A DNA stretch of 64,000 nt from Leeuwenhoekiella polynyae (GCF_042683665.1 NZ_JBHUOO010000042.1); one strand, 5' to 3'; shown: positions 35,163 through 44,389, counted from the stretch's first letter. Notes: generated by a model from the sequence alone, not told the origin. Numbers and translations are program-made.

Positions 35163-35708
35163 TTAAGATTCAAGCTTTCTTAAAATAGACTTAGCACGAG
35201 ACTGAAAAGCAGCAGAGCTCGCATCAAACTGAAGTTCTAATTGTGCTTTGAGTTCGCCGGGAATCCAACTTTCCGTTTCAGAAAGGTTGTAAATACTTTG
35301 CATTGCAAAAACCTTAACTGCAACTTTCTCATTACCTATTAACCAATCAAAGCATTTTGAAAGAATTTGTTCACGTTCAGCCTTAGATAAGTTTTCATTT
35401 TTTAGAAATTCAGAAGTGAGCAATTCGCAAATTTTTGAAAAAATACGGGAAACAGTTTCTATCTTATTTTCTTGGAGAACATTTAGAAATGAGCTCCGGT
35501 AAGGCTTGAGAATTTTTATATCTGAACGTAATGCAATATCTAAACCATAAGCAGCTTTTGTAGCAAGTTCCTCAGAACCTTCTTGTATGAATTTTAAGCT
35601 ATAGTTGATAAGCTCTGGTTCAGCTAAGATTTCTTGACCAAGAGCTTTCCGGTCGCTCAATCGCGATGAAATTTGCAAAACTTTTGCTGCCCATTTTTCT
35701 TCGGTCAT
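35163..35708 (-). CDS. HEAT-like helical repeat protein
   Basis: A 181-residue, all-helical soluble protein with HEAT/ARM-like pairs (EGSEELATKAAYGLDIALRS, NEKVAVKVFAMQSIYNLSET). There is no signal peptide and no catalytic motif. Similar proteins lie near purB in other flavobacteria and have been mislabelled as adenylosuccinate lyase; no lyase signature is present. It is probably a protein-interaction factor. It lies 123 bp upstream of purB on the same strand. Confidence 0.7.
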   Translation of the reverse strand: MTEEKWAAKVLQISSRLSDRKALGQEILAEPELINYSLKFIQEGSEELATKAAYGLDIALRSDIKILKPYRSSFLNVLQENKIETVSRIFSKICELLTSEFLKNENLSKAEREQILSKCFDWLIGNEKVAVKVFAMQSIYNLSETESWIPGELKAQLELQFDASSAAFQSRAKSILRKLES

Positions 35709-35756
35709 TTTAATTGAGTAATTTGACTTTTAAATTAAGATTCTAAAATTAATAAT

Positions 35757-36230
35757 ATGGTCTGGATAAAACGTTTTTTGATACTTGCTTTGGTCGCATT
35801 AGTAGTAATTCAATTTATTCCCGTAGAGAAAAATGAGGGAGGTTATAAATCTCTTGATTCCTTTTTAGCAGAAACAAAACCTAGTGATGCTGTTGGGACA
35901 ATTTTAAAAACAGCTTGTTACGATTGTCACAGTAATCAAACCGAATATCCTTGGTATTCTAATCTAGCTCCTGCAAGTTTTTTCTTAGCAGATCACGTAG
36001 AAGATGGAAAGAGACATCTTAATTTTTCAGAATGGGATACCTATTCTGCGAAGCGAAAAGATCACAAACTGGATGAACTAATAGAAGAAGTTGAAAGTGG
36101 TGAAATGCCCTTAGAGTCGTATACGCTCATTCACACAGCTGCTAAGTTAGATGCCGCACAAACCGAAGCTTTACTAAATTGGACAAAAGCAGCAAGACTT
36201 AACTATTCAGAAGCTTTTCAACCACAATAG
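35757..36230 (+). CDS. Membrane-anchored heme-binding domain protein
   Basis: A 157-residue protein with an N-terminal signal anchor (about residues 5-21; FLILALVALVVIQFIPVE) and a Haem_bd domain. A single c-type heme motif CYDCH is followed by SNQTEYPWYSNLAPASFFLA, and distal conserved His residues occur in DHVEDGKRHLNFSEW. It is likely periplasmic with covalent heme, acting in electron transfer or sensing. Its last 32 bp overlap the end of the convergent sirtuin gene. Confidence 0.88.
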   Translation: MVWIKRFLILALVALVVIQFIPVEKNEGGYKSLDSFLAETKPSDAVGTILKTACYDCHSNQTEYPWYSNLAPASFFLADHVEDGKRHLNFSEWDTYSAKRKDHKLDELIEEVESGEMPLESYTLIHTAAKLDAAQTEALLNWTKAARLNYSEAFQPQ

Positions 36231-36879
36231 GCACTCCGCTAGAGGCGTTTTCAGCAATAACACTAAGATTAGCTTGTGATTTAATATTGGGTTTAGGGTC
36301 TATAAAATAAATAGCAGCATCTGCTTTGGTATAATTTATCAAAGATGCAGCGGGATAAACTTGCATTGAAGTCCCTATTATTAAAATATAATCCGCTTCA
36401 GAAGTGAGTTGAGCAGCAGTGTCTAACAACGGAACCATCTCTCCAAACCAAACAATATGGGGTCGCAGCTGACTTTTTTTTACACACAGATCTCCTTCGC
36501 AAATATCATCGCTCCAATCTAAAACTAGATTTTCATCAACTGTACTTCTTGCTTTTAAAAGTTCGCCATGTAAATGAATTACAGAAGAACTTCCTGCACG
36601 CTCGTGTAAATCATCTACATTTTGAGTAATAATATCAACCTGAAATTGTTCTTCAAGATCTACTAAGGCTTGGTGAGCTGCGTTGGGTTCAACTGTTTTT
36701 AATTGCCGGCGACGTTGATTGTAAAAATCCAATACAAGTGCCTGATTATTAAACCAACCTTCGGGGCTGGCAACTTCCATAACATCATGACCTTCCCAAA
36801 GTCCGTTAGAATCTCTAAAGGTTTTTAAACCGCTTTCAGCACTGATTCCTGCACCGGTGAGTACTACTATTTTTTTCAA
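36199..36879 (-). CDS. cobB: NAD-dependent protein deacylase, sirtuin (SIR2/CobB class III)
   Basis: Removes acyl groups from lysine using NAD. The 226-residue protein has VVLTGAGISAESGLKTFRD, TQNVDDLHERAGSSSVIHLH with the catalytic His, and GTSMQVYPAASLI. The class III Y-x-x-R pair (FYNQRR) predicts desuccinylase-type activity. Zinc ligands are atypical: one Cys pair remains (CEGDLC), while the first pair expected after HGELL is absent. Convergent overlap with the heme-protein gene is 32 bp. Confidence 0.93.
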   Translation of the reverse strand: MKKIVVLTGAGISAESGLKTFRDSNGLWEGHDVMEVASPEGWFNNQALVLDFYNQRRRQLKTVEPNAAHQALVDLEEQFQVDIITQNVDDLHERAGSSSVIHLHGELLKARSTVDENLVLDWSDDICEGDLCVKKSQLRPHIVWFGEMVPLLDTAAQLTSEADYILIIGTSMQVYPAASLINYTKADAAIYFIDPKPNIKSQANLSVIAENASSGVPIVVEKLLNS

Positions 36880-36913
36880 AACAAATATTTTTTTAAATAT
36901 ACAAAGACAAAAT

Positions 36914-36944
36914 TTTGGTAATGAAAGAATCCTTTGAATATTTG
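36914..36944 (+). promoter_or_regulatory. Possible promoter for the TrmH-type gene, near-leaderless
   Basis: TTTG at 36914-36917, 19-bp spacing and AATATTTG at 36937-36944 (one mismatch to TAnnTTTG). The start ATG lies only 5 bp after the -7 element, so the transcript would be almost leaderless if this promoter is used. Confidence 0.45.
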
Positions 36945-36948
36945 CCAG

Positions 36949-37602
36949 ATGAATACAGCTACACTAAACTATCTGGAATCTTATCTTACTCCGCGCCGGC
37001 AGCAGCTTTTTAAAGAGGTTTTAGCTGAGCGTACGCGCTTTTTAACGGTCGCTATAGAAGACGTGGGGCATTTGCATAACACCAGTGCGGTAATGCGCAG
37101 CTGCGATGCTTTTGGAGTTCAGGATGTGCACGTCATTGAAGAATTGAAAGGAAAGCGTATCGATAGGGAGATTGCGATGGGAGCTCAAAAGTGGACAACT
37201 GTTCACAGATATGATTCTACAAAAAATGCATTAGCTCAACTTAAGCATAACGGATATAGAATTGTAGCCACAACGCCGCATCATACTGCGCATAAATTAG
37301 AAGATTTTAAGTTAGATCAACCTACTGCGCTATTCTTCGGAAGTGAAAAAGATGGCTTAACAGAAGCAGTTATTGAAGCAGCTGATGATTATGTGTATAT
37401 ACCCACTTTCGGTTTTACACAAAGTTTGAATATTTCAGTTTGTGCGGCTATTTTACTTCAAGACTTAACATTTAGAATGCGCAATTCAGCATTAGACTGG
37501 AAACTGAAAGATTCTGATATCACTGAAATAAAAGCACTATGGCTTAAACGGAACCTGAAAGATTATGAGGCTTTAGTGAATCAATTTAATTCTCAACATT
37601 AA
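36949..37602 (+). CDS. trmH: TrmH family tRNA/rRNA 2'-O-methyltransferase
   Basis: A SPOUT-fold SAM-dependent methyltransferase that probably modifies Gm18 of tRNA. The 217-residue protein has VAIEDVGHLHNTSAVMRSCD, FFGSEKDGLTEAV and the knot motif PTFGFTQSLNISVCAAILL. I use the ATG at 36949 (MNTATLNYLESYLTPRRQ) rather than a TTG at 36934. The TPRRQQ and length fit TrmH rather than TrmL. The next gene starts on its stop codon (TAATG). Confidence 0.93.
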   Translation: MNTATLNYLESYLTPRRQQLFKEVLAERTRFLTVAIEDVGHLHNTSAVMRSCDAFGVQDVHVIEELKGKRIDREIAMGAQKWTTVHRYDSTKNALAQLKHNGYRIVATTPHHTAHKLEDFKLDQPTALFFGSEKDGLTEAVIEAADDYVYIPTFGFTQSLNISVCAAILLQDLTFRMRNSALDWKLKDSDITEIKALWLKRNLKDYEALVNQFNSQH

Positions 37603-37844
37603 TGAATTCAGTTGATTGGTTGGGTGCTCTTGGTGTATTTCAGATTTTACTGGCTTACTTATTAAATCTAAGTCAAAAAGTAAAAACTTCAGACTGGTCT
37701 TTTATTCTTCTGAATACAATAGGAGCCGGCATGGCTTGTCTGGCAAGTGTTTTACTAGATTATTGGCCTTTTATTATTTTAGAAGGCGTGTGGATGCTTG
37801 TTTCAGTAATTAGCCTTTTTAAAAAGCTCGTTATGAAAAACTAA
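37602..37844 (+). CDS. Small membrane protein, CBU_0592-like
   Basis: An 80-residue protein with three hydrophobic helices (about 6-24, 33-53 and 57-74), including NTIGAGMACLASVLLDYWPF and IILEGVWMLVSVISLF. The pattern matches the small CBU_0592-type membrane family of unknown function. It is translationally coupled to trmH by a one-base overlap. Confidence 0.78.
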   Translation: MNSVDWLGALGVFQILLAYLLNLSQKVKTSDWSFILLNTIGAGMACLASVLLDYWPFIILEGVWMLVSVISLFKKLVMKN

Positions 37845-37865
37845 GTTGCCTGCCTCTAAAAAGTT

Positions 37866-38666
37866 TTAACCTCTGTCTCGGTTAAGTACCCTATATTCTT
37901 CATAGCAGCTGCTCAATGCATCTAAAATCTGTAAATCATTAGCTGTTTTTACAAAGCTTTCAGAATAGTCACATCGACCTAAAATAGCTTCGATATCTTC
38001 ACGCGGAATCTGCAAAAGTGCAGATAATGTTTCGCGATCAAATTTAGTAATTAATAAATCTCTGATGTTATCGTCTTCTTTCATCTGGCGTAGTTTTCGC
38101 ATCTGCGAGCCTTTATTAGAGAAAACTTTATTGAGAAAATCTGCAGGATTAAATATAGCACTAAGAACTTTGTTAATGGCTCCTGGCTGAGAATCTCCGG
38201 CTTCATAACCGGTTTCTAAACCAGAAATACTATAGCGTACATTTTTATATACCGGGACATTACGCGCGTCAATCTCAAGATAACCTGTAAGTTCAACATC
38301 TTTAACAACAACTTCCTCAAGAGCAATACCTGTTTCAGTCATTTTTACTTTTACATCACCAAAGCGTTTCCAGTCATTGGTAACCCGTATCTGAAGACTT
38401 TTAAACCCTAAAAAAGAGAAATAGAGTGTATCTGTAGAGGATGCTCGCAATCTAAACGTACCATCTTCTTTGGTAATCGTTCCTTTTACGGTGTTGAGGT
38501 TGATGATATTAACACCATCTAAAGGTTTATCTGTTGAAGCATTGAGAACGGTCCCTTCTATATAGGTTTCATCTTCGTTCTGACTAACAGCAGAAGTTGA
38601 ATTTTCCTGAGCAAAAATATAAATAGGGGCTGTTAACAACAGCAAGACAAATAAAATAGTTTTCAT
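37866..38666 (-). CDS. Exported protein with carboxypeptidase-like regulatory (CarbopepD_reg_2) domain
   Basis: A 266-residue exported protein. The start at 38666 gives a clear signal peptide (MKTILFVLLLLTAPIYIFAQ). It has a beta-sandwich of the type found before TonB receptors (about 40-120; IEGTVLNASTDKPLDGVNII, GTFRLRASSTDTLYFSFLGF) but no receptor barrel. The C-terminal 130 residues are basic and helical (KVLSAIFNPADFLNKVFSNK). A stand-alone envelope role is likely; no enzymatic motif was seen. It lies downstream of the helicase gene on the same strand. Confidence 0.82.
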   Translation of the reverse strand: MKTILFVLLLLTAPIYIFAQENSTSAVSQNEDETYIEGTVLNASTDKPLDGVNIINLNTVKGTITKEDGTFRLRASSTDTLYFSFLGFKSLQIRVTNDWKRFGDVKVKMTETGIALEEVVVKDVELTGYLEIDARNVPVYKNVRYSISGLETGYEAGDSQPGAINKVLSAIFNPADFLNKVFSNKGSQMRKLRQMKEDDNIRDLLITKFDRETLSALLQIPREDIEAILGRCDYSESFVKTANDLQILDALSSCYEEYRVLNRDRG

Positions 38667-38741
38667 AGAGGATGCCAATTTAGAAAAAGAGACGGAAAAA
38701 TCATACCAAACGTGACAAATCCGTCTCAATTTTATAAAAGA

Positions 38742-40571
38742 TTATCGATCTCTTCTTCTTCTTTTACCAGAAAAAGGACTTTTGTTCTCTTTAGGCTCTG
38801 CCTTGCTTTTACCGCGACGCTCGCCACTACCTTTAGATTTTCCTCTAAAACCATCTCCAGAATCTGATCTGCGACCACCGCCACCACCAGAATCATTTCT
38901 GCGACCACGACCTCTTCCGCCACCGCCGTAACCACCACCGCTGCTTTTGCGATCATTGCGTTTGCGCTTTCCGCCACCGCCCCGGGTGTCTTTAGTGATT
39001 TCTACGTGTACTTGTCTTCCCTGAAGTTTAAAATCTTCAAATAGGGCAAGTATAGCGTCCTTATGCTCGGTATCAGTATTAAAGAAGGAGAAGGAATCTT
39101 TACAGTCTACTTTGTAAATTCCATCACCAAGACCGGTAGTTTCCTTCAAAAAGTCTTTAAGACTCATCCAATCAAAATCGTCTTTTGCTCCAATGTTGAT
39201 GAAATAACGTGTAGATTCACCAGATTCTTCTTTAAGATCAGCTTTTACAGCAATATTAAGATCTTTAGTCTTTTGGTAATAATTGAAGAAACGTGTAAAC
39301 TCTACAGAGAATACTTTTTTGATAACTTCTTCACGGCTTAAGCCTTCAAGCACTTCATTAATACTGAACAAATACGGATTGATCTCCTCGTTGATCTTAG
39401 TATTGCGAATGTCGTTTGCCAGGTGCATCAACTGTACTTCACAAATTTCCATGCCTGTCGGAATGTCTTTTTGTACAAACTGTTTGTTGATGATTTTCTC
39501 TAGGGTACGTATTTTTCGTAATTCACTTTTAGAAACAATCACCATTGAAATACCGGTTTTACCGGCACGACCAGTACGACCACTACGGTGTGTGTACGTT
39601 TCGATTTCGTCTGGTAACTGGTAGTTGATTACGTGAGTAATGTCATCAACATCAATACCACGAGCAGCAACATCTGTCGCGACAAGCATTTGTATTTGAC
39701 GTGCTCTAAAGCTTTTCATAACCAGATCACGCTGATTCTGGCTTAAGTCTCCGTGTAATGCAGAAGCATTATAACCGTCTTCAATAAGGTTTTCTGCTAC
39801 TTTCTGCGTGTCACGCTTTGTACGGCAAAATACAACTGAGAAAATCTCAGGGTTTGCATCTGCTAGACGTTTAAGAGCCTGGTAACGATCACGGGCATTA
39901 ACCATGTAATATTCGTGAGAAACATTCTCAGCACCCATATTTTTGGTTCCTACTGTGATTTCAATAGGGTTATTCATAAATTGCTTGGCAATGCGAGCAA
40001 CTTCTTTAGGCATAGTAGCCGAAAATAGCCAGGTTTGTTTTCCTTTAGGAGTATCAGCAAGAATGGTTGTGATGTCTTCATAAAAGCCCATATTGAGCAT
40101 TTCATCAGCTTCATCTAATACACAAAAATCGATTCCTGAAATATCTACCAAGTTACGACGCATCATATCTTGCATACGACCGGGGGTCGCAACAATGATC
40201 TGAGCTCCGCGAGAAATTTGACGAGCTTGTTCTTGAATATTGGCACCACCATAAACCGCAACGGTATTTAAACCCTTAACGTGTTTGGAGTAATTTTTTA
40301 ATTCGTTTGTGATTTGCAAACATAATTCGCGAGTAGGAGAGATAATTAACCCCTGTGTTTTGCGGTTGTTTGCATCAACTTTTTGAATAAGCGGAAAACC
40401 AAATGCTGCCGTTTTACCTGTACCTGTCTGGGCGAGTGCAACTACGTCTGTTGCCTCGCGTAATAGGACCGGGATGGCTTTTTCTTGCACTTCAGAAGGC
40501 TCTGTAAAACCCATATCGGTTACAGCTTGCAAGATGGCATCATTAAGTCCTAACGCTTTAAATGTATTCAT
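38742..40571 (-). CDS. DEAD-box RNA helicase with DbpA-type RNA-binding domain and RGG tail
   Basis: An ATP-dependent RNA helicase of 609 residues. It has a Q motif (MGFTEPSEVQEKAIPVLL), Walker A AQTGTGKTAAF, PTRELCLQ, DEAD in VLDEADEMLNMGF, FSATMP, and HRSGRTGRAGKTG. A DbpA-like RRM lies at about 450-525 and a Gly/Arg-rich tail at about 530-609. It is probably a cold-shock or ribosome-assembly helicase. A hairpin in the 5' leader (40585-40606) and a promoter with TATCTTTG suggest leader regulation. Confidence 0.95.
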   Translation of the reverse strand: MNTFKALGLNDAILQAVTDMGFTEPSEVQEKAIPVLLREATDVVALAQTGTGKTAAFGFPLIQKVDANNRKTQGLIISPTRELCLQITNELKNYSKHVKGLNTVAVYGGANIQEQARQISRGAQIIVATPGRMQDMMRRNLVDISGIDFCVLDEADEMLNMGFYEDITTILADTPKGKQTWLFSATMPKEVARIAKQFMNNPIEITVGTKNMGAENVSHEYYMVNARDRYQALKRLADANPEIFSVVFCRTKRDTQKVAENLIEDGYNASALHGDLSQNQRDLVMKSFRARQIQMLVATDVAARGIDVDDITHVINYQLPDEIETYTHRSGRTGRAGKTGISMVIVSKSELRKIRTLEKIINKQFVQKDIPTGMEICEVQLMHLANDIRNTKINEEINPYLFSINEVLEGLSREEVIKKVFSVEFTRFFNYYQKTKDLNIAVKADLKEESGESTRYFINIGAKDDFDWMSLKDFLKETTGLGDGIYKVDCKDSFSFFNTDTEHKDAILALFEDFKLQGRQVHVEITKDTRGGGGKRKRNDRKSSGGGYGGGGRGRGRRNDSGGGGGRRSDSGDGFRGKSKGSGERRGKSKAEPKENKSPFSGKRRRRDR

Positions 40572-40584
40572 ATAAAATAATTAT

Positions 40585-40620
40585 CTTAAATCAACGTCGA
40601 TTTAAGAGGGCGCAAAGATA
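40585..40620 (-). promoter_or_regulatory. Helicase promoter and leader hairpin
   Basis: On the minus strand the -7 element TATCTTTG (40613-40620) is a perfect TAnnTTTG. Downstream, CTTAAATC/GATTTAAG (8-bp arms, 40585-40606) forms a hairpin ending 14 bp before the helicase ATG, where it could affect ribosome access. TCTG lies at the -33 distance. Confidence 0.55.
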
Positions 40621-40753
40621 CAGTTAATTGAGGTAAGAACAGAGTATTGACTAAATTGATTTAAATAATTGTAAATCAAACATTTGAAAGAATTAAAATG
40701 CGTTTAATTCGATTCTTGTAAGCTGTTGATACTGAAGCTTCCGCGAGTTAAGG

Positions 40754-41326
40754 CTATTTTTTGAGATAATCTAATAACTTTTGCGTTGCTTTGCCGCGAT
40801 GCCCTATTTTATTTTTTTCTGAAAGTGGCATTTCGGCAAAAGTTAAGGGAAACCCTTCAGGTTTAAATACCGGGTCGTAACCAAAGCCGGCATCACCGGT
40901 TTTCTCTTTTGTGATCGTTCCTTTGCAAATTCCTTCAAAGAGCTGTTCTTTTCCATTAAGGATTAATGCGATTACCGTTTTAAATTGCGCACTGCGATCG
41001 GTTTTAGCTTTGAGCTCAGCGAGTAGTTTTTGAGTGTTATCTTCTGCATTTTTTTGTTCACCGGCATACCGTGCACTGTAAACTCCCGGTTCGCCATTTA
41101 AGGCTTTAACTTCAAGCCCGGTATCGTCTGCAAAGCAATCAAAACCGTATTTTTCTTTTACATAACGGGCTTTTATAAGTGCATTGCCTTCAATCGTGGG
41201 TGCATCTTCAATAATATCTTCATTACAACCTATATCGGTTAAGCTTTTAAGCTGAATATATTCAGGCATTAAAGCTTGAATTTCTTTGAGTTTATTAGCA
41301 TTATGCGTTGCGAAAACCAGTGTCAT
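40754..41326 (-). CDS. rdgB: Non-canonical purine NTP pyrophosphatase, RdgB/HAM1
   Basis: House-cleaning enzyme that hydrolyses dITP, XTP and similar nucleotides to monophosphates. The 190-residue protein has the family motifs VFATHNANKLKEI, CFADDTGLEVKALNGEPGVY followed by SARYAG, GFGYDPVFKP and the C-terminal LSEKNKIGHRGKA. It is monocistronic, divergent from the VIT transporter gene. Confidence 0.96.
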   Translation of the reverse strand: MTLVFATHNANKLKEIQALMPEYIQLKSLTDIGCNEDIIEDAPTIEGNALIKARYVKEKYGFDCFADDTGLEVKALNGEPGVYSARYAGEQKNAEDNTQKLLAELKAKTDRSAQFKTVIALILNGKEQLFEGICKGTITKEKTGDAGFGYDPVFKPEGFPLTFAEMPLSEKNKIGHRGKATQKLLDYLKK

Positions 41327-41455
41327 TTTATTTGTTTTTTGGGAAGCCGCAAGTTATTAAAATTGAATTTAAAACTACCGGAAGCTTCTATTTGGAAATT
41401 CTCTAAAGTGACTTTTATCATTGTCTCGAGCCTGATGTTGTTCTAAATTAGTTGT

Positions 41456-42145
41456 ATGCAAAACGAACAACATTATGCGCAACGTAGTGGCTGGTTGAGA
41501 GCAGCTGTTTTAGGGGCCAATGACGGAATACTTTCAACAGCGAGTCTGGTAATAGGCGTTGCTGCCGCAAGCACAACACGCGAACCTATTGTATTAGCGG
41601 GAGTAGCTGGCATCGTAGCCGGTGCATTGTCTATGGCTGCCGGTGAGTATGTTTCTGTAAGCTCACAAAGTGATATAGAAAAAGCCGACCTGGAACGCGA
41701 AGCAAACGAGCTGGCCACAATGCCTGAGGAAGAATTACAGGAACTTAAAGATGTTTACATAGATCGTGGTCTCACTGAAGAAACAGCTCTTGAAGTAGCC
41801 AAACAATTAACTGCACATAATGCGTTAGAAGCGCACGCTCGTGATGAATTAGGTATGCACGAAATAACGCAGGCAAAGCCTTTACAGGCAGCATTATCTA
41901 GTGGAGCAGCATTTACCGTGGGTGGAGGATTACCGGTTCTTGTAGCTTTTTTAGCCCCGGTGGAGTATATGGAATATATTCAATACGCTTGTGCAATTTT
42001 ATTCTTGATAGTTTTGGGTGCGCTGGCTGCTAAAACAGGCGGCTCTAATATGATTACCGCAATACTTAGAATTACTATCTGGGGAACATTAGCTATGGTT
42101 GCAACCGCTATAATCGGACACTTTTTTGGTGTGAATATCGCTTAA
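41456..42145 (+). CDS. VIT1/CCC1 family iron/manganese transporter
   Basis: A membrane protein of 229 residues with five hydrophobic segments. It has the N-terminal signature RSGWLRAAVLGANDGILSTA and SMAAGEYVSVSSQSDIEKAD. An acidic cytoplasmic loop (about 85-135; MPEEELQELKDVYIDRGLTE) is the metal-binding domain in this family. It probably exports or detoxifies Fe(II) or Mn(II). It is monocistronic and ends at a shared terminator. Confidence 0.93.
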   Translation: MQNEQHYAQRSGWLRAAVLGANDGILSTASLVIGVAAASTTREPIVLAGVAGIVAGALSMAAGEYVSVSSQSDIEKADLEREANELATMPEEELQELKDVYIDRGLTEETALEVAKQLTAHNALEAHARDELGMHEITQAKPLQAALSSGAAFTVGGGLPVLVAFLAPVEYMEYIQYACAILFLIVLGALAAKTGGSNMITAILRITIWGTLAMVATAIIGHFFGVNIA

Positions 42146-42163
42146 ATATAAATTTGATTAACG

Positions 42164-42204
42164 AAAGAAGCCTCTTCGTATCAAGTACAAAGAGGCTTCT
42201 TTTA
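42164..42204. terminator. Bidirectional terminator
   Basis: A 13-bp stem AAAGAAGCCTCTT/AAGAGGCTTCTTT with a 13-base loop and a T-rich end, between the convergent VIT and molybdenum hydroxylase genes. Confidence 0.85.
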
Positions 42205-42221
42205 TGGGAGAATCTTATGAT

Positions 42222-44378
42222 TTATCCTTTTACTTCGCTTTCTGTTTCTGCGAGGTATTTTGTGAATGGTTGTTTCAAAAGACGTTTGCCGGTAGCAGCT
42301 TTAATTGCGTTAGCAACCGCACCGCCCGCTGGAGGAAGTCCGGGTTCTCCAAGTCCTGTAGGAGCAATTTCACTATCTATAAAATGAACTGCAACTTTTG
42401 GAGTTTCATTCATTCTTATTAATCGATAGGTGTCAAAATTACTTGCAGAAGGCTTTCCTGCTTCAAAGGTAAAATCACCATACATTGCATGACCAATTCC
42501 GTCAAGAACACCACCCACAACTTGATTATTGGCACCGGTTGGGTTTATGACAATTCCACAATCTACAGCAGCAGTAACACGCTCTACTTTTGGCATTCCG
42601 TTTTGGATACTGATTTCTGCAACTTCTGCAACGTGTGTATTGTGGCTGTAATAAGCAGAAAAACCTTTGTAAATGCCATCTGAAGTGTTATTCCAGTCGC
42701 CTTTTTCTGCTGCTAATTTGATAACTTCTTTCATTCGAGAAGCAGAATATTGAATGCGATCATCTGCACCCTCATCTACATTGTTCAATAGATCCAGACG
42801 GAGCTGTACGGCGTCTTGATTTAAAGCTTCTGCTACTTCGTCAAAAAAGCTTTGTTCTGCAAAAGCAAGAAAGTTTGTGTAAGGAGCTCTCCACGCACCG
42901 GTTGTAATATTGCTTTTATAATTAGCACTTTCTATTTTTAAATTAGGAATAGCTCCTGCCGGAAAGAAATTAGGAATCAGCCCATACATATTGCTGTTTA
43001 TAGCAGCTTCTTTCAGTTTATATCCGGTTACTTTGCCATCTTTTAAAGCTGCGGAAATACGATATTTTATTGCAGGTCTAAAAATCCCGGCATTCATATC
43101 ATCTTCACGCGAATAGACGAGTTTAACCGGTTTGCCGGCTTTGCTTGAAATTTCGGCTGCTTCAAGAGCAAAATCTCCATACAGTCTGCGACCAAAACCT
43201 CCACCCATACGAGTTAGTTCTACTTCAATTTCCTCAGGGGCACGATCCAGTAAGTTAGCAACACGGTTAGCAGTTCCTTCAGGTGTTTGAATTGGTCCGG
43301 CTAACTGTACTTTTTCAGATGTTACGTCTGCATAAAAGTTCATCGGTTCCATACAGTTGTGCGGTAAAAATGGAGATTCATAAATACGATCAATTACCTG
43401 ATCTGCTTCCGCAAACGCTTTATCAACATCACCATCTTCTCTGCGAACCTCACCTTCAGAACTGTTTAACAAGCCTAGTAAAAGTTCGTCATGTTTCTCA
43501 GTGCTTTCTAATGCATTGTCTTCCCAGTTTGCCTTTAAAGCTTTTTTACCTTTCATCGCAGACCAGGTGTTTTTAGCTAAAACAGCGATTTTATCACCAA
43601 ATTGAAACACATCAGTTACACCGGTTATTTTTCGAGACTCGGTATCATCAAAATCTTTTAAGGTCTGACCAAAAGCCGGCGGGCGCATCACTGAAGCGAT
43701 AAGCATGCCATCCTTTTTATAATCAAGTCCAAAAAGGGGTTTCCCGGTTACTATTTTATGCAGATCAATATTTAAGGCGTCGTTACCTATTATTTTAAAA
43801 CCTTTAGGTTCTTTTAATGATACATTTTCAGGAATTTCAAGAGCCGCAGCTTCTTTAACAACATCACCGTAGCCTAAGGTTTCACCAGATTTGCTTGTGA
43901 TTATTCCATCTTTTGCAGATACTTCAGAAGCATCAATTTGCCATTTAGCCGCTGCAGCATTTACAAGCATTTGTTTTGCTGTAGCACCGGTCTGACGTAA
44001 AACGTCCCAGTTTTGACGTATAGATTGACTACCACCAGCTACCTGCCCGCGATATTTATCAGTATCTAGGCCGGCTTGTTCAACGTGCACGTGTTTCCAC
44101 GGTACATCTAATTCTTCAGCTACGATCATAGGCATCGAAGTTTTAACACCCTGACCAATTTCTGGATTTGGTGAAAAAATAGTTACGTACCCATTATCTG
44201 CAATTTTTATATAGGCGTTGAAGTCATTAAAGTTGAGGTTTGCGATATCTACAGGAGGTTTCACCTCGTCTTTACAAGCCGTTAAAAAATTAAAGCCTAT
44301 TAACATACCGCCACCCGCAAGGGCAGAAGTACGTATAAACCCGCGTCTGCTAAAAGTAGTTCTGGTCTGTTTTTTCAT
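42222..44378 (-). CDS. Molybdopterin-binding subunit of an aldehyde/isoquinoline-type oxidoreductase
   Basis: Large subunit of a xanthine dehydrogenase-family molybdenum hydroxylase. The 718-residue protein has a Tat signal (FSRRGFIRTSALAGGG), then domains with IFSPNPEIGQGVKTSMPMIV, HNCMEPMNFYAD, RMGGGFGRRLYGDFALEA and a C-terminal GLGEPGLPPAGGAVANAI carrying the likely catalytic Glu. It partners with the 2Fe-2S subunit encoded 11 bp upstream. The pair resembles IorB/IorA; the real substrate is unknown. The nearby MocA-like enzyme would mature the cofactor. Confidence 0.93.
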   Translation of the reverse strand: MKKQTRTTFSRRGFIRTSALAGGGMLIGFNFLTACKDEVKPPVDIANLNFNDFNAYIKIADNGYVTIFSPNPEIGQGVKTSMPMIVAEELDVPWKHVHVEQAGLDTDKYRGQVAGGSQSIRQNWDVLRQTGATAKQMLVNAAAAKWQIDASEVSAKDGIITSKSGETLGYGDVVKEAAALEIPENVSLKEPKGFKIIGNDALNIDLHKIVTGKPLFGLDYKKDGMLIASVMRPPAFGQTLKDFDDTESRKITGVTDVFQFGDKIAVLAKNTWSAMKGKKALKANWEDNALESTEKHDELLLGLLNSSEGEVRREDGDVDKAFAEADQVIDRIYESPFLPHNCMEPMNFYADVTSEKVQLAGPIQTPEGTANRVANLLDRAPEEIEVELTRMGGGFGRRLYGDFALEAAEISSKAGKPVKLVYSREDDMNAGIFRPAIKYRISAALKDGKVTGYKLKEAAINSNMYGLIPNFFPAGAIPNLKIESANYKSNITTGAWRAPYTNFLAFAEQSFFDEVAEALNQDAVQLRLDLLNNVDEGADDRIQYSASRMKEVIKLAAEKGDWNNTSDGIYKGFSAYYSHNTHVAEVAEISIQNGMPKVERVTAAVDCGIVINPTGANNQVVGGVLDGIGHAMYGDFTFEAGKPSASNFDTYRLIRMNETPKVAVHFIDSEIAPTGLGEPGLPPAGGAVANAIKAATGKRLLKQPFTKYLAETESEVKG

Positions 44379-44389
44379 AACGCAGGTTT

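Noticed and set aside
35163..35708. Second adenylosuccinate lyase
   Set aside because: No lyase signature is present; the sequence is HEAT-like helical repeats.
38732..38977. Alternative frame rich in Ala, Val and Glu over the helicase C-terminus
   Set aside because: It is a shadow of the Gly/Arg-rich RGG tail in another frame; the repeats explain its openness.
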